A stretch of 59,373 nt of DNA from Deltaproteobacteria bacterium tcs-42 (GTDB lineage Bacteria; Desulfobacterota; Desulfuromonadia; Desulfuromonadales; Geopsychrobacteraceae): the NCBI GenBank assembly GCA_002049545.1, contig LLYT01000004.1:1-59373 (forward strand), written 5' to 3'. Made by a program: the position numbers and the translations under genes. Below the pieces are notes generated by a model. The model was not told the origin of the DNA, made no database searches, and saw only the letters and a list, made by a program, of their open reading frames with translations. Position 1 is the first letter of the stretch. The number at the start of each line of letters is the position of its first letter. This document shows positions 8,410 through 17,088 of this stretch, one piece after another.

Positions 8410-9768
8410 TTATGATCCCGAATACGACAGTGGCCCAAGCTGTATTGTGGTTTGAGCCAGGGCCCTGTCAAGCAGATCCAGGAGCTTGTCTATTTCACTC
8501 CGGGTAATCGACAAAGGTGGCGCGATCATCACATGATCGCCCGATAATCCATTGATCGGCCGTCGTGGATAGATTATGAGGCCGTTGGCAAAAGCATGGT
8601 CGGTGAGCATATGGTTAACATACAACTCGGGCTCAAACGGTTCCTTGGTCTTTCGATCTTTGACCAGTTCCAGAGCCATCAGCAGCCCCTTGCCCCGCAC
8701 ATCGCCAATAATTTCATACTGTTTCTTCAGCTTAAGTAAACCCGATTTCAGCGCTTTGCCCATTGTAATAGCATTTTGAACCAGGCCCCGTTCGAGGATA
8801 ACATTCAGGACCTCCAGTCCGACCGCACACCCCATCGGGTTCCCCGCCAGGGTATGGCCATGAGCAAAGGTTCCTTTATCGAGCATTTCCTCGACAATAG
8901 CTCCCTGGACCAGAATCCCGCCCATAGGGTAGTAACCTGAGGTCATCCCTTTCGACAGGACCATAATATCGGCATCGATCCCCCAGTGTTCACAGGCAAA
9001 CAAGGCACCGGTCCGACCGAACCCTGTCATGACCTCGTCAAGAATCAGCAGGATCCCGTATTTTTTACAGATCGACTGAATCACTTCAAAATATTCATCG
9101 GGCGCGACAATCGCCCCGGTACTCGCTCCGCCGACCGGTTCCATAACAAAAGCACAGATGCTATCGGGATCCTGTTCCTGGATTGTCCTTTCTAGAAACC
9201 ACGCACATTTGAGTCCGCAGGCCGGATATTTTTTTTGATTGAAGGGGCAGCGATAACAGTAGGGGGATGGAATCTTGGGGTGGCTGTTCAACATGGGGCG
9301 AAAAGGAACTTCGAGCTGCGCCGAAGAGGTGAGCGACAGGGCACCCAGGGTCGAACCATGATAAGAGGGCTTGCGGCTGATGAACTGGTAACGAGAACGT
9401 TCTCCCTTATTGTAGAAATACTGGCGTGCCAGTTTCATCGCCGCTTCGACCGCCTCGGAACCGCTGGAGACAAAAAAAGAACGGTTCAGGCCGGTGGTGG
9501 TCACCTCGGCAAGCTTGTCGGCCAGGCGATGGGCCGGCTCGTTTTCAAATTGGGTGCGGTAGGCGAAAAAGGTCCGTCGTGACTGTTCTGCAATCGCCTG
9601 AAGGATACGGTTGCAGCCGTGGCCGATGTTGCAATTTATGGCGCTGGAGCATCCATCCAGATATTCCTTGCCGTTGGTGTCATACATATAGACGCCTTCG
9701 GCATAGTCGATAAAGGGCAATTCCTTGCGACTTTGGTAAAACAGATGACCGGTTTTGAAGTCTACCAC
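8410..9768 (-). CDS. Class III PLP-dependent aminotransferase
   Basis: This 452-residue transaminase is distinct from the GabT copy. It has VSSGSEAVEAAMK, EPVGGASTGAIV, DEVMTGFGRTGA (PLP-binding aspartate) and VLSKGMTSGYYPMGG (Schiff-base lysine). A cysteine-rich insertion (YCYRCPFNQ..YPACGLKCAW, near residues 170-190) is typical of a subgroup of omega-amino acid/taurine-pyruvate-like aminotransferases. It heads the unit and its ATG lies 38 bases from the palindrome at 9806. The last residues (GPLSYSGS) may come from the deletion junction with the ATPase remnant. Substrate not identifiable. Confidence 0.85.
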   Translation of the reverse strand: MVDFKTGHLFYQSRKELPFIDYAEGVYMYDTNGKEYLDGCSSAINCNIGHGCNRILQAIAEQSRRTFFAYRTQFENEPAHRLADKLAEVTTTGLNRSFFVSSGSEAVEAAMKLARQYFYNKGERSRYQFISRKPSYHGSTLGALSLTSSAQLEVPFRPMLNSHPKIPSPYCYRCPFNQKKYPACGLKCAWFLERTIQEQDPDSICAFVMEPVGGASTGAIVAPDEYFEVIQSICKKYGILLILDEVMTGFGRTGALFACEHWGIDADIMVLSKGMTSGYYPMGGILVQGAIVEEMLDKGTFAHGHTLAGNPMGCAVGLEVLNVILERGLVQNAITMGKALKSGLLKLKKQYEIIGDVRGKGLLMALELVKDRKTKEPFEPELYVNHMLTDHAFANGLIIYPRRPINGLSGDHVMIAPPLSITRSEIDKLLDLLDRALAQTTIQLGPLSYSGS

Positions 9769-9805
9769 GGCAGAACCCCACTTTGAATCAGGGAAACATC
9801 AATTG

Positions 9806-9822
9806 TTTACTATAATAGTAAA
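9806..9822. promoter_or_regulatory. Candidate IclR operator, copy 2
   Basis: TTTACTATAATAGTAAA is a 17-base palindrome in the divergent region between the aminotransferase and iclR-type genes. It matches copy 1 at 2804-2819 at 15 of 16 positions. A half-site-like TTTTTAGTATA follows at 9832. It contains TATAAT on the plus strand and TATTAT on the minus strand, so bound regulator would cover promoter elements in either direction. Confidence 0.65.
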
Positions 9823-9970
9823 TCTCTTTCATTTTTAGTATATCGATGATATTCTTTTGCTGTCAAATAATAAAAAGGCGAGAATAAATTCCTTTTTAAT
9901 TGGAATAATGTTTCTATTATAGATGGTTATGGATACTCGCCCATGAAAAACCATCGGGCTTTGCAGGGTA

Positions 9971-10013
9971 AAATTTTTGCATAGCCATCCAATGTTTTTT
10001 GGCGAGTGCATCA
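9971..10013 (+). repeat. Dispersed TAGCCATCCAATGC repeat, copy 1
   Basis: About 43 bases containing TAGCCATCCAATG, a T-run, and GCGAGTGCATCA. Nearly the same string occurs inverted at 38744-38787, and related copies at 24545-24588 (inverted), 25757-25798 and 41135-41176. Here it forms the iclR leader and ends beside the ribosome site. Confidence 0.75.
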
Positions 10014-10026
10014 AGGATGTTGTCAT

Positions 10027-10803
10027 ATGGCCAGAAACCAGCAGGACTATTTTGCCAAGACCCTCGACAAGGGGATTCGTGTGCTCTGCCTGTTTGATCA
10101 GGATAAGCCGAGCTGGAACCTGTCGGAGATCGCTGACCGGTTGCAGATCAACCTGACTTCAGTCTATCGTCTGGTTAATACTCTGATTGAGCTGGGATAT
10201 CTGGAAAAAGGGGAGCAATCGAAAACGATCAGTTTGGGACCCATGGCGGTTGCCCTGGGGAACCAGTTGCTTCATGGGTACGATCCGAACCGGCTGATAA
10301 GGCCCTTGATTGACGAATGTCATAGCCGTTATGACATCAGTATCGATGTCGAGATGTTTCACTCCAACCATCTGGTCCAGATCTACAGCCGGGAATCGGA
10401 GGGCACCCTGACCTATCGCCAGGAGACCGTCAGTGAAGAGCTTTACTGTATCGGGACGGGCAAGTCGGTGCTGGCATTTCTCCCCCCGGAAGAAGCCGAA
10501 AGGACGATTCAGCAGCAAAGCTTTACCCGTCGAACCGAGCAGACCATCACCTCAGCCGAAACCCTCCGCCACGAATTGGAGGGGATACGTCAACGCGGTT
10601 ATGCCTTGACCAACGAAGAATATATCAATGGTTTGATTGCGATTGCCGCTCCGATTCTCAGTCGAACCAACCGTCAGCCCCTTGGGGCGATTTCCTTCAC
10701 GACAACAACGCTGGAACAAAGCCTGGAACGATTTGATGAAAAGTACGCGACGGTCCTCTGTGAACTGGCAAAGAAGCTGTCTGAAATTATTCCCGATCTT
10801 TAA
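10027..10803 (+). CDS. IclR family transcriptional regulator
   Basis: A 258-residue regulator with an N-terminal winged helix-turn-helix (LSEIADRLQINLTSVYRLVNTL, residues about 31-52) and a C-terminal IclR effector domain (SVLAFLPPEEAERTI, GYALTNEEYINGLIAIAAPI). IclR proteins bind small acids or aromatics through the C-terminal domain and repress or activate adjacent catabolic genes. ATG 10027 has CAAGGATG eight bases upstream; a GTG at 10006 in the same frame is a less likely start. It is divergent from the amino acid catabolic unit, and two matching palindromes make it the probable regulator of both units. Confidence 0.9.
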   Translation: MARNQQDYFAKTLDKGIRVLCLFDQDKPSWNLSEIADRLQINLTSVYRLVNTLIELGYLEKGEQSKTISLGPMAVALGNQLLHGYDPNRLIRPLIDECHSRYDISIDVEMFHSNHLVQIYSRESEGTLTYRQETVSEELYCIGTGKSVLAFLPPEEAERTIQQQSFTRRTEQTITSAETLRHELEGIRQRGYALTNEEYINGLIAIAAPILSRTNRQPLGAISFTTTTLEQSLERFDEKYATVLCELAKKLSEIIPDL

Positions 10804-10834
10804 TTCCAGAACGATCATAACGATATGAAGTTCC

Positions 10835-10852
10835 GCAGAATGTTTATTCTGC
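10835..10852. other. Small hairpin after the IclR gene
   Basis: GCAGAAT, loop GTTT, ATTCTGC: a perfect seven-pair stem 32 bases after the IclR stop. There is no T-run, so it is at best a weak terminator or processing site. Confidence 0.4.
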
Positions 10853-10919
10853 CATCACGCTGGTGAAAACCATGGACTTCAGTTCAAGGCTTTGAGTTGC
10901 TGCTTTTGATTTACAGGAC

Positions 10920-11279
10920 TTAGTAGCTGTTTAAAAATACAAGAATCGCGAGGACAAAGGATATCGCGACAAGGGCAACTATCAAAGGGGGCGGCGTCGA
11001 TTCTTTCACTGGGCTCCTGTCGTGTTCCATGAGTAGTCGCCATACTTCGGTTTCATCTGTGTCGCGTGGAATTTTGTGCAAGACGCTGAGTGCTTCCTGA
11101 GGATCGACAAGGGCAACCTGGTTTCGATACTGCATCTGCAGGTAGATTCCCTGGCGCACCACTTTCAATACGCCGGAAATAGATCCTATCCGGGCGAGTT
11201 CACTACGAACCTTCAATGTGGATGTTTCAGCACGTCTATTCATCTCGACGATCGCATAGATGCTCACTTGACTACTCAT
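10920..11279 (-). CDS. Hypothetical tail-anchored membrane protein
   Basis: I do not recognise this 119-residue protein. The first 90 residues are soluble and begin MSSQVSIYAIVEMNRRAE; they contain heptad-like alternation and a short acidic stretch (PRDTDETEVW). The end is a single hydrophobic helix (PPLIVALVAISFVLAILVFLN) with only SY after it, which is the shape of a C-tail anchored protein exposed to the cytoplasm. It lies 43 bases downstream of ablB on the same strand and may be cotranscribed with ablAB. No function is proposed. Confidence 0.6.
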   Translation of the reverse strand: MSSQVSIYAIVEMNRRAETSTLKVRSELARIGSISGVLKVVRQGIYLQMQYRNQVALVDPQEALSVLHKIPRDTDETEVWRLLMEHDRSPVKESTPPPLIVALVAISFVLAILVFLNSY

Positions 11280-11322
11280 ACTGCTGACTTTTCCTTCCCG
11301 GGACCTGAAATCGGAATGTGGC

Positions 11323-12177
11323 TTAATGGACAGCCCCTGCTAATTTTTTGTTCCAGACATTCATGCTCTCCAGACTGCCGCTGATCTGGGTGTTCTTGAC
11401 CAGGGTGCCGCAAAACTGATAACCATTCTGAGCAAAACAGATATTCATACCGTAGGACGTTGCGCGTGCGATGGTGTAACCGGTTTGAATCCCGGATAGT
11501 TGCAGTTCTTTCTCCAGATTCTGCAGCAGCAGATTGGCCAGACCATGGCCTCGCCAATCTGGATCTGTGGCAAAATCAGTGAGTTCCGCATTACTGTTCT
11601 GGTCGTCAATTTCAGCCGAAGCCAGAGCCAGAAGCTGCTCCCCTTTCCAGATCCCCGTATAGAGAATATTCTCAGCCATGGTCTTGCCAAGATATTCGGG
11701 GTCGTGAATTGGAAAAGGGTAGCTGGCAAAGGTTTTCTGATACAGATCTGCCATCTGGGGACAATCAGCTTGGGTCGCCAAGCGGCAGACATAGCCATCA
11801 AAAAGGTTGACCGAATGGTGCTGTTCAGCTTTCAGGTGGGCAGCTTCAAGGACTTTTTTGACCAGATCTTGATCCGGGTCGACAAGCCGGTCAGCCTGGT
11901 AATAGCGAGCCATGAACAGACCATCTTCGACTCCCTTGAAAAGTCCGGGCACCGCTGCTTCGATGCGGTAGCCATCATCTTTAAATTGTTTCTGCAGACA
12001 ACCCGGGATCTTGATAAAAGCTTTTGAGTAATTGTGTTGTTCCGCAAGCCTGTTGATGCCGGAAATGACTTCAGGAAGGTCTGACGGATCCAGTTTCATC
12101 AGGTAGATCCGGTCATTTTCGGGGCCATGCTGCAAGATTGATTTGCCGAAACTTTCAACTGAATCACTGTTCATCAC
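11323..12177 (-). CDS. ablB: Beta-lysine N6-acetyltransferase
   Basis: A 284-residue protein with a C-terminal GNAT acetyltransferase fold (residues about 140-265; [20 protein letters not shown] holds the acetyl-CoA loop R-x-x-G-x-G/A). Length and the N-terminal region ([21 protein letters not shown]) fit AblB. The enzyme acetylates beta-lysine made by AblA to N6-acetyl-beta-lysine, a compatible solute of methanogens and some anaerobic bacteria. The gene overlaps ablA by 14 bases, indicating coupling. Salt induction is known in methanogens; here control by the neighbouring MarR protein is inferred. Confidence 0.85.
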   Translation of the reverse strand: MMNSDSVESFGKSILQHGPENDRIYLMKLDPSDLPEVISGINRLAEQHNYSKAFIKIPGCLQKQFKDDGYRIEAAVPGLFKGVEDGLFMARYYQADRLVDPDQDLVKKVLEAAHLKAEQHHSVNLFDGYVCRLATQADCPQMADLYQKTFASYPFPIHDPEYLGKTMAENILYTGIWKGEQLLALASAEIDDQNSNAELTDFATDPDWRGHGLANLLLQNLEKELQLSGIQTGYTIARATSYGMNICFAQNGYQFCGTLVKNTQISGSLESMNVWNKKLAGAVH

Positions 12178-13483
12178 GTCGCTCCATTCTCTCGTTTTCT
12201 CCCGGAGTGAGACTGATCACCTCGTCGTAATCAGAAAGTAATTTTTCGATGCCGGTGGCATCCCTTTCTTCGCCATCGTCCAGTTTCAAGTGGAGTTCAC
12301 AGGCATCGCACTTCCGGTCACAGAATTTCTGTTTGTAGCTGTCTGGCTCCTGATAGGTTGTAATCACGCCCTCGTAGTTGCGCAGCACCACCTTGTTGGT
12401 TGACAGAGAAATCAGATAGTTGGGGGTTAGAGGAATTTTCCCGCCGCCGCCCGGGGCATCAATGACGTAAGTTGGTACCGAAAACCCACTGGTATGGCCA
12501 ATCAGGCTTTCCATAATTTCGATACCTTTGCCAACCGGGGTGCGGAAATGTGACAAGCCTTCCGACAGATCGCACTGATAGAGGTAGTAGGGGCGGACCC
12601 GATTCTCTACCAGCTTGTGTACCAGCGACTTGATAATCCGTGGGCAGTCGTTGATTCCGGCCAGCAGTACCGACTGGTTGCCGAGGGGAATTCCGGCATC
12701 GGCCAACTTGCGTAATGCCTTTTTTGAAGAACTGGTAATTTCGCGGGGATGGTTAAAGTGGGTATTCAGCCAGATCGGCTGGTGTTTCTTCAACATCTCA
12801 ACCAGTTCATCGGTAATCCGATAGGGCAGGACCACCGGCATCCGCGAGCCGATGCGGATTATCTGGACATGCTCGATCTGGCGCAACTCTGTGAGCAACC
12901 AATCAAGATAGGCATCGTTGAGCATCAGGGGATCACCACCGGAAAGAAGGACATCACGAATTTCTGGTGTGTTGCGGATATAATCAAGCCCGCTGCGGAG
13001 TTGATTGCGATCCGGAATCGAATCCATGTCACCGACCTTGCGCTTGCGGGTACAGTGGCGACAGTACATTGCACAAACATTACTGATATGAAACAGCACC
13101 CGGTCAGGGTAGCGGTGGGTGATCCCGGGGGCGGGACTGTCATGATCTTCTGCCAAAGGGTCGGCCATATCGCATTTATCGACTTCCATTTCCTGCGGAT
13201 CAGGAAATGCCTGGCGAAACACCGGGTCATTGCGAAAATCATTGCGGTCGATCAGCGAGAGGTAGTACGGGGTCGTTGACAGAGGAAATTTTTTCAGAGT
13301 GAGTTCAACCTGACGTCTTTCCAGGGGCTCCAAATTGACACCGAGAAGTTTTTCAAAGGTTTCAACCCGGGTGATGGAGTGTTTCAGTTGCCAATGCCAA
13401 TCGGTCCATTTGGAAACGGCAACAACATCATCACGACTTAAATGTTCGGCAATTTTGCGTTGGGTATTGGAATAAATACTCAT
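12164..13483 (-). CDS. ablA: Lysine 2,3-aminomutase
   Basis: A 439-residue radical SAM and PLP enzyme that turns L-lysine into L-beta-lysine. The radical SAM cluster motif is [15 protein letters not shown] (CxxxCxxC) and [20 protein letters not shown] is the SAM-binding GGD segment. The C-terminal cysteines ([12 protein letters not shown]) match the zinc site of the clostridial enzyme. I set the start at ATG 13483 (MSIYSN), with GAGGA close upstream; 13492 and 13525 are in-frame alternatives. Coupled to ablB, so osmolyte synthesis rather than lysine fermentation is the likely role. The enzyme is oxygen sensitive, fitting an anaerobe. Confidence 0.92.
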   Translation of the reverse strand: MSIYSNTQRKIAEHLSRDDVVAVSKWTDWHWQLKHSITRVETFEKLLGVNLEPLERRQVELTLKKFPLSTTPYYLSLIDRNDFRNDPVFRQAFPDPQEMEVDKCDMADPLAEDHDSPAPGITHRYPDRVLFHISNVCAMYCRHCTRKRKVGDMDSIPDRNQLRSGLDYIRNTPEIRDVLLSGGDPLMLNDAYLDWLLTELRQIEHVQIIRIGSRMPVVLPYRITDELVEMLKKHQPIWLNTHFNHPREITSSSKKALRKLADAGIPLGNQSVLLAGINDCPRIIKSLVHKLVENRVRPYYLYQCDLSEGLSHFRTPVGKGIEIMESLIGHTSGFSVPTYVIDAPGGGGKIPLTPNYLISLSTNKVVLRNYEGVITTYQEPDSYKQKFCDRKCDACELHLKLDDGEERDATGIEKLLSDYDEVISLTPGENERMERRDEQ

Positions 13484-13791
13484 TGTCCTCATCTTTTGTT
13501 GTCCCTGCCACCAGAAAAAAGACAAGCGAAAGTCTCACAGCCGAGCTGTAAAAAATTGTCAAGAAATGGTGCGGGAATCAGGTTTTGCCGCGATATTTAC
13601 GGCTTTGAAAGGGAATTGAGCCAGGAGTTTGTCGATGACGCCCTTAAGGGTGCCGCATGCAATGGTCTCCTCATTGAGTTTTCGTGTATTTAATTCGTAT
13701 AATTATTATTTATTTTCAAATGATTCGTGCACGAACGATATTGCCACAAATAAGTTGCTAAGTCAAATAACGGCAAAATCCCCGGAGATCA
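13484..13791. other. Intergenic region before ablA
   Basis: About 308 bases without a gene between the MarR stop and ablA. It is AT-rich in the middle (13690-13725) and contains the palindrome at 13724-13735 plus TTCGT-type half sites near 13681 and 13694. No convincing small gene or terminator is seen. The likely content is the ablAB promoter. Confidence 0.5.
13724..13735. promoter_or_regulatory. Candidate MarR-family operator TTCGTGCACGAA
   Basis: TTCGTGCACGAA is a perfect 12-base palindrome, the usual size and form of a MarR-family site. It lies in the ablA upstream region and next to the MarR gene. TTCGTGTA (13681) and TTCGTATA (13694) resemble half sites. Binding by the adjacent regulator is inference. 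Confidence 0.5.
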
Positions 13792-14319
13792 TTACTTTTC
13801 GGGAGCAAATAAACCCGTTTCGAGAACCGGTGCGGCACCGATATGGCCGGCTTCCATCAGTTCGACAAGTTTTTCCAGGGCAAGCGTTATGGTGACCTGT
13901 TCAATTTCCGGGAGTTCAGCCAGAGCATTTGAGAGGGTGTCTTGAAGCAGGGAAGGGGCTGCGTTAATCAGTTTGTGACCTTCAGGAGTGATAGAAATAT
14001 AGACCAGGCGTCGATCCTTGCTGTCGCGATTGCGCTCGACCAGTTTCTTTTCTTCAAGGCGATCGATAATACCGACCACCGTACTTGGACTCAGATAAAC
14101 TTTCTTGGCGAGACTGGCACTTGTTAGTGGGCCACTCTCTTTGATCGTCAGCAGGGCGGCAAGCTGGGGACCCGTTATTTTATGTTGAGTCGCCAGTTTA
14201 TGTGAATGGCTGTCAACGGCCCGGATTATCCGGCGCAAAGCCTGGAGAATACGCAGGTCATAACTTCCTTTTGGGATCTCTTGAATCGCACTGGAATTCT
14301 TCTCTGGGGACACGTCCAT
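13792..14319 (-). CDS. MarR family transcriptional regulator
   Basis: A 175-residue winged-helix regulator: ITGPQLAALLTIKESGPLTSASLAKKVYLSPSTVVGIIDRLEEKKLVER covers helices 2-4, with DSKDRRLVYISITPEG as the wing. The start at 14319 has GGAGG seven bases upstream; the longer frame to 14430 has no support. The C-terminal tail (GAAPVLETGLFAPEK) is unusual in sequence but short. It is encoded just upstream of ablAB on the same strand, so it probably controls them. Osmotic or ionic regulation of ablAB by a MarR protein would need testing. Confidence 0.85.
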   Translation of the reverse strand: MDVSPEKNSSAIQEIPKGSYDLRILQALRRIIRAVDSHSHKLATQHKITGPQLAALLTIKESGPLTSASLAKKVYLSPSTVVGIIDRLEEKKLVERNRDSKDRRLVYISITPEGHKLINAAPSLLQDTLSNALAELPEIEQVTITLALEKLVELMEAGHIGAAPVLETGLFAPEK

Positions 14320-14479
14320 CTTAAAACCTCCGAAAATCTGTCTTCGACCAGTCAATTTCTCGTTACGATCGGTAAAGTCCGACAGCCTCCCGGCATCATA
14401 AAGGGGCTTCATGCAATCGGCAAGTTCCATTTATTGATCCCAAGAGTCAAATGTTGACCCAGCTACCATGATTGGTATG

Positions 14480-15760
14480 TTACTCACCCAGCATGATACG
14501 GATAATCTCTTTGTCGGTCTCCTTCATGCCGTCCCGGCCGAGGCGGCCGATATTGTTGATGGTGTTTTCAACCCCTTTGGTGACGATTCCATCGCCGCCA
14601 TAAAATTGCTGCCCGTTTTCAAACATCAGAAAGCCGAGGATCCCGGCATCGACCGATGCGGCAATCTTGGCAGCGCAGGATGGTTTGGCACCGTCACAGA
14701 TAATCCCGGAAACCGTTGCCAGGGCATTGACAATGGTATGGGCCACTTCTTCGAACCGTCCACCGTGCAGCCAGGCAATTCCGGCTCCTGCGCCACATCC
14801 CGCACTGACCGCCCCACAGTATGCCGAGAGTCTTCCGAGTCCGGTTTTTTGGTGGATGGTGACCAGGTTTGCGACGATCAGGGCGCGCAGCAAGGTCTCC
14901 TTGTCGGAATCGATTTCCCGGGCATATTCGATGACCGGGACCGAGGCGGTGATTCCCTGATTACCACTACCAGAGACGATCATGACCGGTAAATTGCAAC
15001 CACCCATCCTTGCATCCGATGCCGCCGCAGCCAAGGCCTTTGCCCGAACCTTGATATCGTCGCCCCAGGAGTCAATCAATACCGAACCTATATTGGCACC
15101 CCAGTCGTTCTTCAGCCCCTCTGTGGCAATTGCCATATTGTAATCAATTTGTGTCTGCAGCAATGGTTCAAGCTCTTCAACGTCTACCGATGCGGCAAAA
15201 TCGAGGATATCTCTGACGTTCATCATGGTGCGGTCGGTCAGCTTTATGGTTTCAATTTCGTTGCAATCCTGATTGGTGTAGATCAGCGTACCGTTCTTTT
15301 TGATCAGGACGATATTGGTATGGTAATGGGAAATTTGGACGCTGGCTTGTGAATTGCCAGAGAAGACAGTGACCGTTAAGTCAAAGGTCAGGTCGCTGTT
15401 TGATTCACTGACCTTGATTTCTTTGGAGTTGAGGAAATCTTCTATTTGCTTTCGTCCGGCATCATCGACAACTGAAATGACCTCGAGAACCTTATTGGCT
15501 TTGCCGATGGTAATTCCCGCAGCAGCAGAAGCCTCGATCCCTCTGAGGTTTCCGGTGTTGGGGACGACGACACTTTTGACATTTTTGATTATATTTCTAC
15601 TGACTTCGATCGCAACGCGTTCCGGTTGTGTCCCGAGAATCTCACGGGCTTTTGCCGCAGCATAGGCAATCGCTATGGGTTCGGTGCATCCCATTGCCGG
15701 AACGAGTTCTTCTTTTAAGATGGCAATGTACGCCTGGTAGCGGCTGTCTGTTGTTTCCAT
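14480..15760 (-). CDS. cyuA: L-cysteine desulfidase family protein (UPF0597/CyuA-like)
   Basis: A 426-residue member of the serine dehydratase-alpha-like family. ELVPAMGCTEPIAIAYAAAKA at the start and the C-terminal cysteines in YCGAVSAGCGAGAGIAW and ICDGAKPSCAAKI supply the conserved cysteines proposed to hold a 4Fe-4S cluster. Known members break L-cysteine to pyruvate, ammonia and sulfide. A GGAGA ribosome site precedes ATG 15760. It appears to be a single-gene unit, with no transporter or cyuR-like regulator next to it. Activity on another amino acid (for example serine) is possible. Confidence 0.8.
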   Translation of the reverse strand: METTDSRYQAYIAILKEELVPAMGCTEPIAIAYAAAKAREILGTQPERVAIEVSRNIIKNVKSVVVPNTGNLRGIEASAAAGITIGKANKVLEVISVVDDAGRKQIEDFLNSKEIKVSESNSDLTFDLTVTVFSGNSQASVQISHYHTNIVLIKKNGTLIYTNQDCNEIETIKLTDRTMMNVRDILDFAASVDVEELEPLLQTQIDYNMAIATEGLKNDWGANIGSVLIDSWGDDIKVRAKALAAAASDARMGGCNLPVMIVSGSGNQGITASVPVIEYAREIDSDKETLLRALIVANLVTIHQKTGLGRLSAYCGAVSAGCGAGAGIAWLHGGRFEEVAHTIVNALATVSGIICDGAKPSCAAKIAASVDAGILGFLMFENGQQFYGGDGIVTKGVENTINNIGRLGRDGMKETDKEIIRIMLGE

Positions 15761-15969
15761 AATTTTTCTCCAGCTGATGAATTGGTGCTGATATTAACTT
15801 GTTTTAAATGGATAGACAAGAATCTGTACTAATGGGGGCTGTGTGCGAAAATATCTTGGCTTCAACGGGCCGAATCGGGTATTTTTTTGAAAGGCAGTCA
15901 GTTTGGTTGTGGATGATTGGCCGGAAACCGGGATTTGTGTGTTGCTGAGATGGAGATTTAAGGTACGAG

Positions 15970-17088
15970 ATGAGTGAATCAATTGAAACTCAGATGCTGG
16001 ATGCCCTCGAGCTTTTTCATTATTCCTACCGGTTCCGTCAACATCAGTTTGTTCTCGTTCTGGACGATGGCGCCCGGTTAGAGCAGCTTATGCTGGATAT
16101 CCGGGTCCTTTACTCATCCCATATCAAAATCGTTATTTTGTATCGGGCCGATCAGTCCATTGGTGATTGTTTGGATCGTTGGGGGCAAAGAGGATTTTGC
16201 TTTCAGCATCTTGCCTCTCAAACACCTGAGCAGGCGCTGGAGGTGCTGCATCAGAAACGGGTATGGGAGAATGTGGCGGTGATTGGTCTGGATTTAAGTG
16301 CGGAGCAGGAAGCCGAACCACTTACCCGACAATCATTGCAGATTGCCGAAGCTCTGGGAGCCGATAAGGTTTTTTTTCTGGGAGCACAGAAAGGTTTAAG
16401 TCGGGGAGGGCGGTTTCTTTCTCATCCCCGCCCGGAAGAGCTGGAAGATTATCTCAACCGGGACGAACCTTTGAATATGGAATCGGTGCGGTTGCGTACC
16501 ATGATTGCAGAAGCCCGGCGTTCCGGGATTGAAATTATAATCCTCGAGGCTAAAAGCGGCACCTTGTATGAGGAAATCTTTACCCACCGGGGCAGCGGGA
16601 CCTTACTGACCGATGACTATCCAAACGTGATTCGGCAGGGACGGGATGGTGATTTAACCGATTTGCTGATGTTGATCAGGCATGATATGCAACAGGGGTC
16701 TATCTTGCCGATTTCTGAAGAATCTATCGCCGCAAATATCGAGAATTATTTTGTTTATACCGTCAATGCAGCGATCGTTGCTTCGGCAACTCTGGTCGAT
16801 TATGGCGAGTGTGCAGAATTGGCAAAATTCTGTACACTGCCGAGATATCAGGGTAAAGGGAGGGCCAGGCAGTTAGCCGTTCAGATGATTGAAAAGGCTG
16901 CTGAGTTAAAGAAGGACTACGTTTTTGCCCTGAGTGTAAGTCCGAAAATGTGGGATTTCTTTTTGGGATTGGGGTTTGAAGAGGTGTCGCGACAAGGACT
17001 ATCGCAAGTTTGGCAGGCTCAGTACGATTTCAGTCGTCCATCCAAAGCGTTCAAGAAAAGTGTAGCAAAAGGGCCGGTGGCGTGTTGA
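15970..17088 (+). CDS. ArgA-like N-acetyltransferase with degenerate amino acid kinase domain
   Basis: The 372-residue protein resembles classical N-acetylglutamate synthase: an N-terminal amino acid kinase-like fold (residues about 1-210), a linker with THRGSGTLLTDDYPNVIRQG (ArgA has HRGTGTL), and a C-terminal GNAT domain (FCTLPRYQGKGRARQLAV is the acetyl-CoA loop, GLGFEEVSRQGL the end). The kinase domain has VLVLDDGA where ArgB/ArgA proteins have a V-K-x-GG stretch, so the fold is strongly diverged and likely only regulatory. No arg genes adjoin; the next gene overlaps it by a few bases. It could be the cell's ArgA or act on another amino acid. Confidence 0.65.
   Translation: MSESIETQMLDALELFHYSYRFRQHQFVLVLDDGARLEQLMLDIRVLYSSHIKIVILYRADQSIGDCLDRWGQRGFCFQHLASQTPEQALEVLHQKRVWENVAVIGLDLSAEQEAEPLTRQSLQIAEALGADKVFFLGAQKGLSRGGRFLSHPRPEELEDYLNRDEPLNMESVRLRTMIAEARRSGIEIIILEAKSGTLYEEIFTHRGSGTLLTDDYPNVIRQGRDGDLTDLLMLIRHDMQQGSILPISEESIAANIENYFVYTVNAAIVASATLVDYGECAELAKFCTLPRYQGKGRARQLAVQMIEKAAELKKDYVFALSVSPKMWDFFLGLGFEEVSRQGLSQVWQAQYDFSRPSKAFKKSVAKGPVAC

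Noticed and set aside
9835-10026. 63-residue minus-strand ORF in the IclR gene leader
   Set aside because: AT-rich noncoding region that includes a dispersed repeat and possible promoter.
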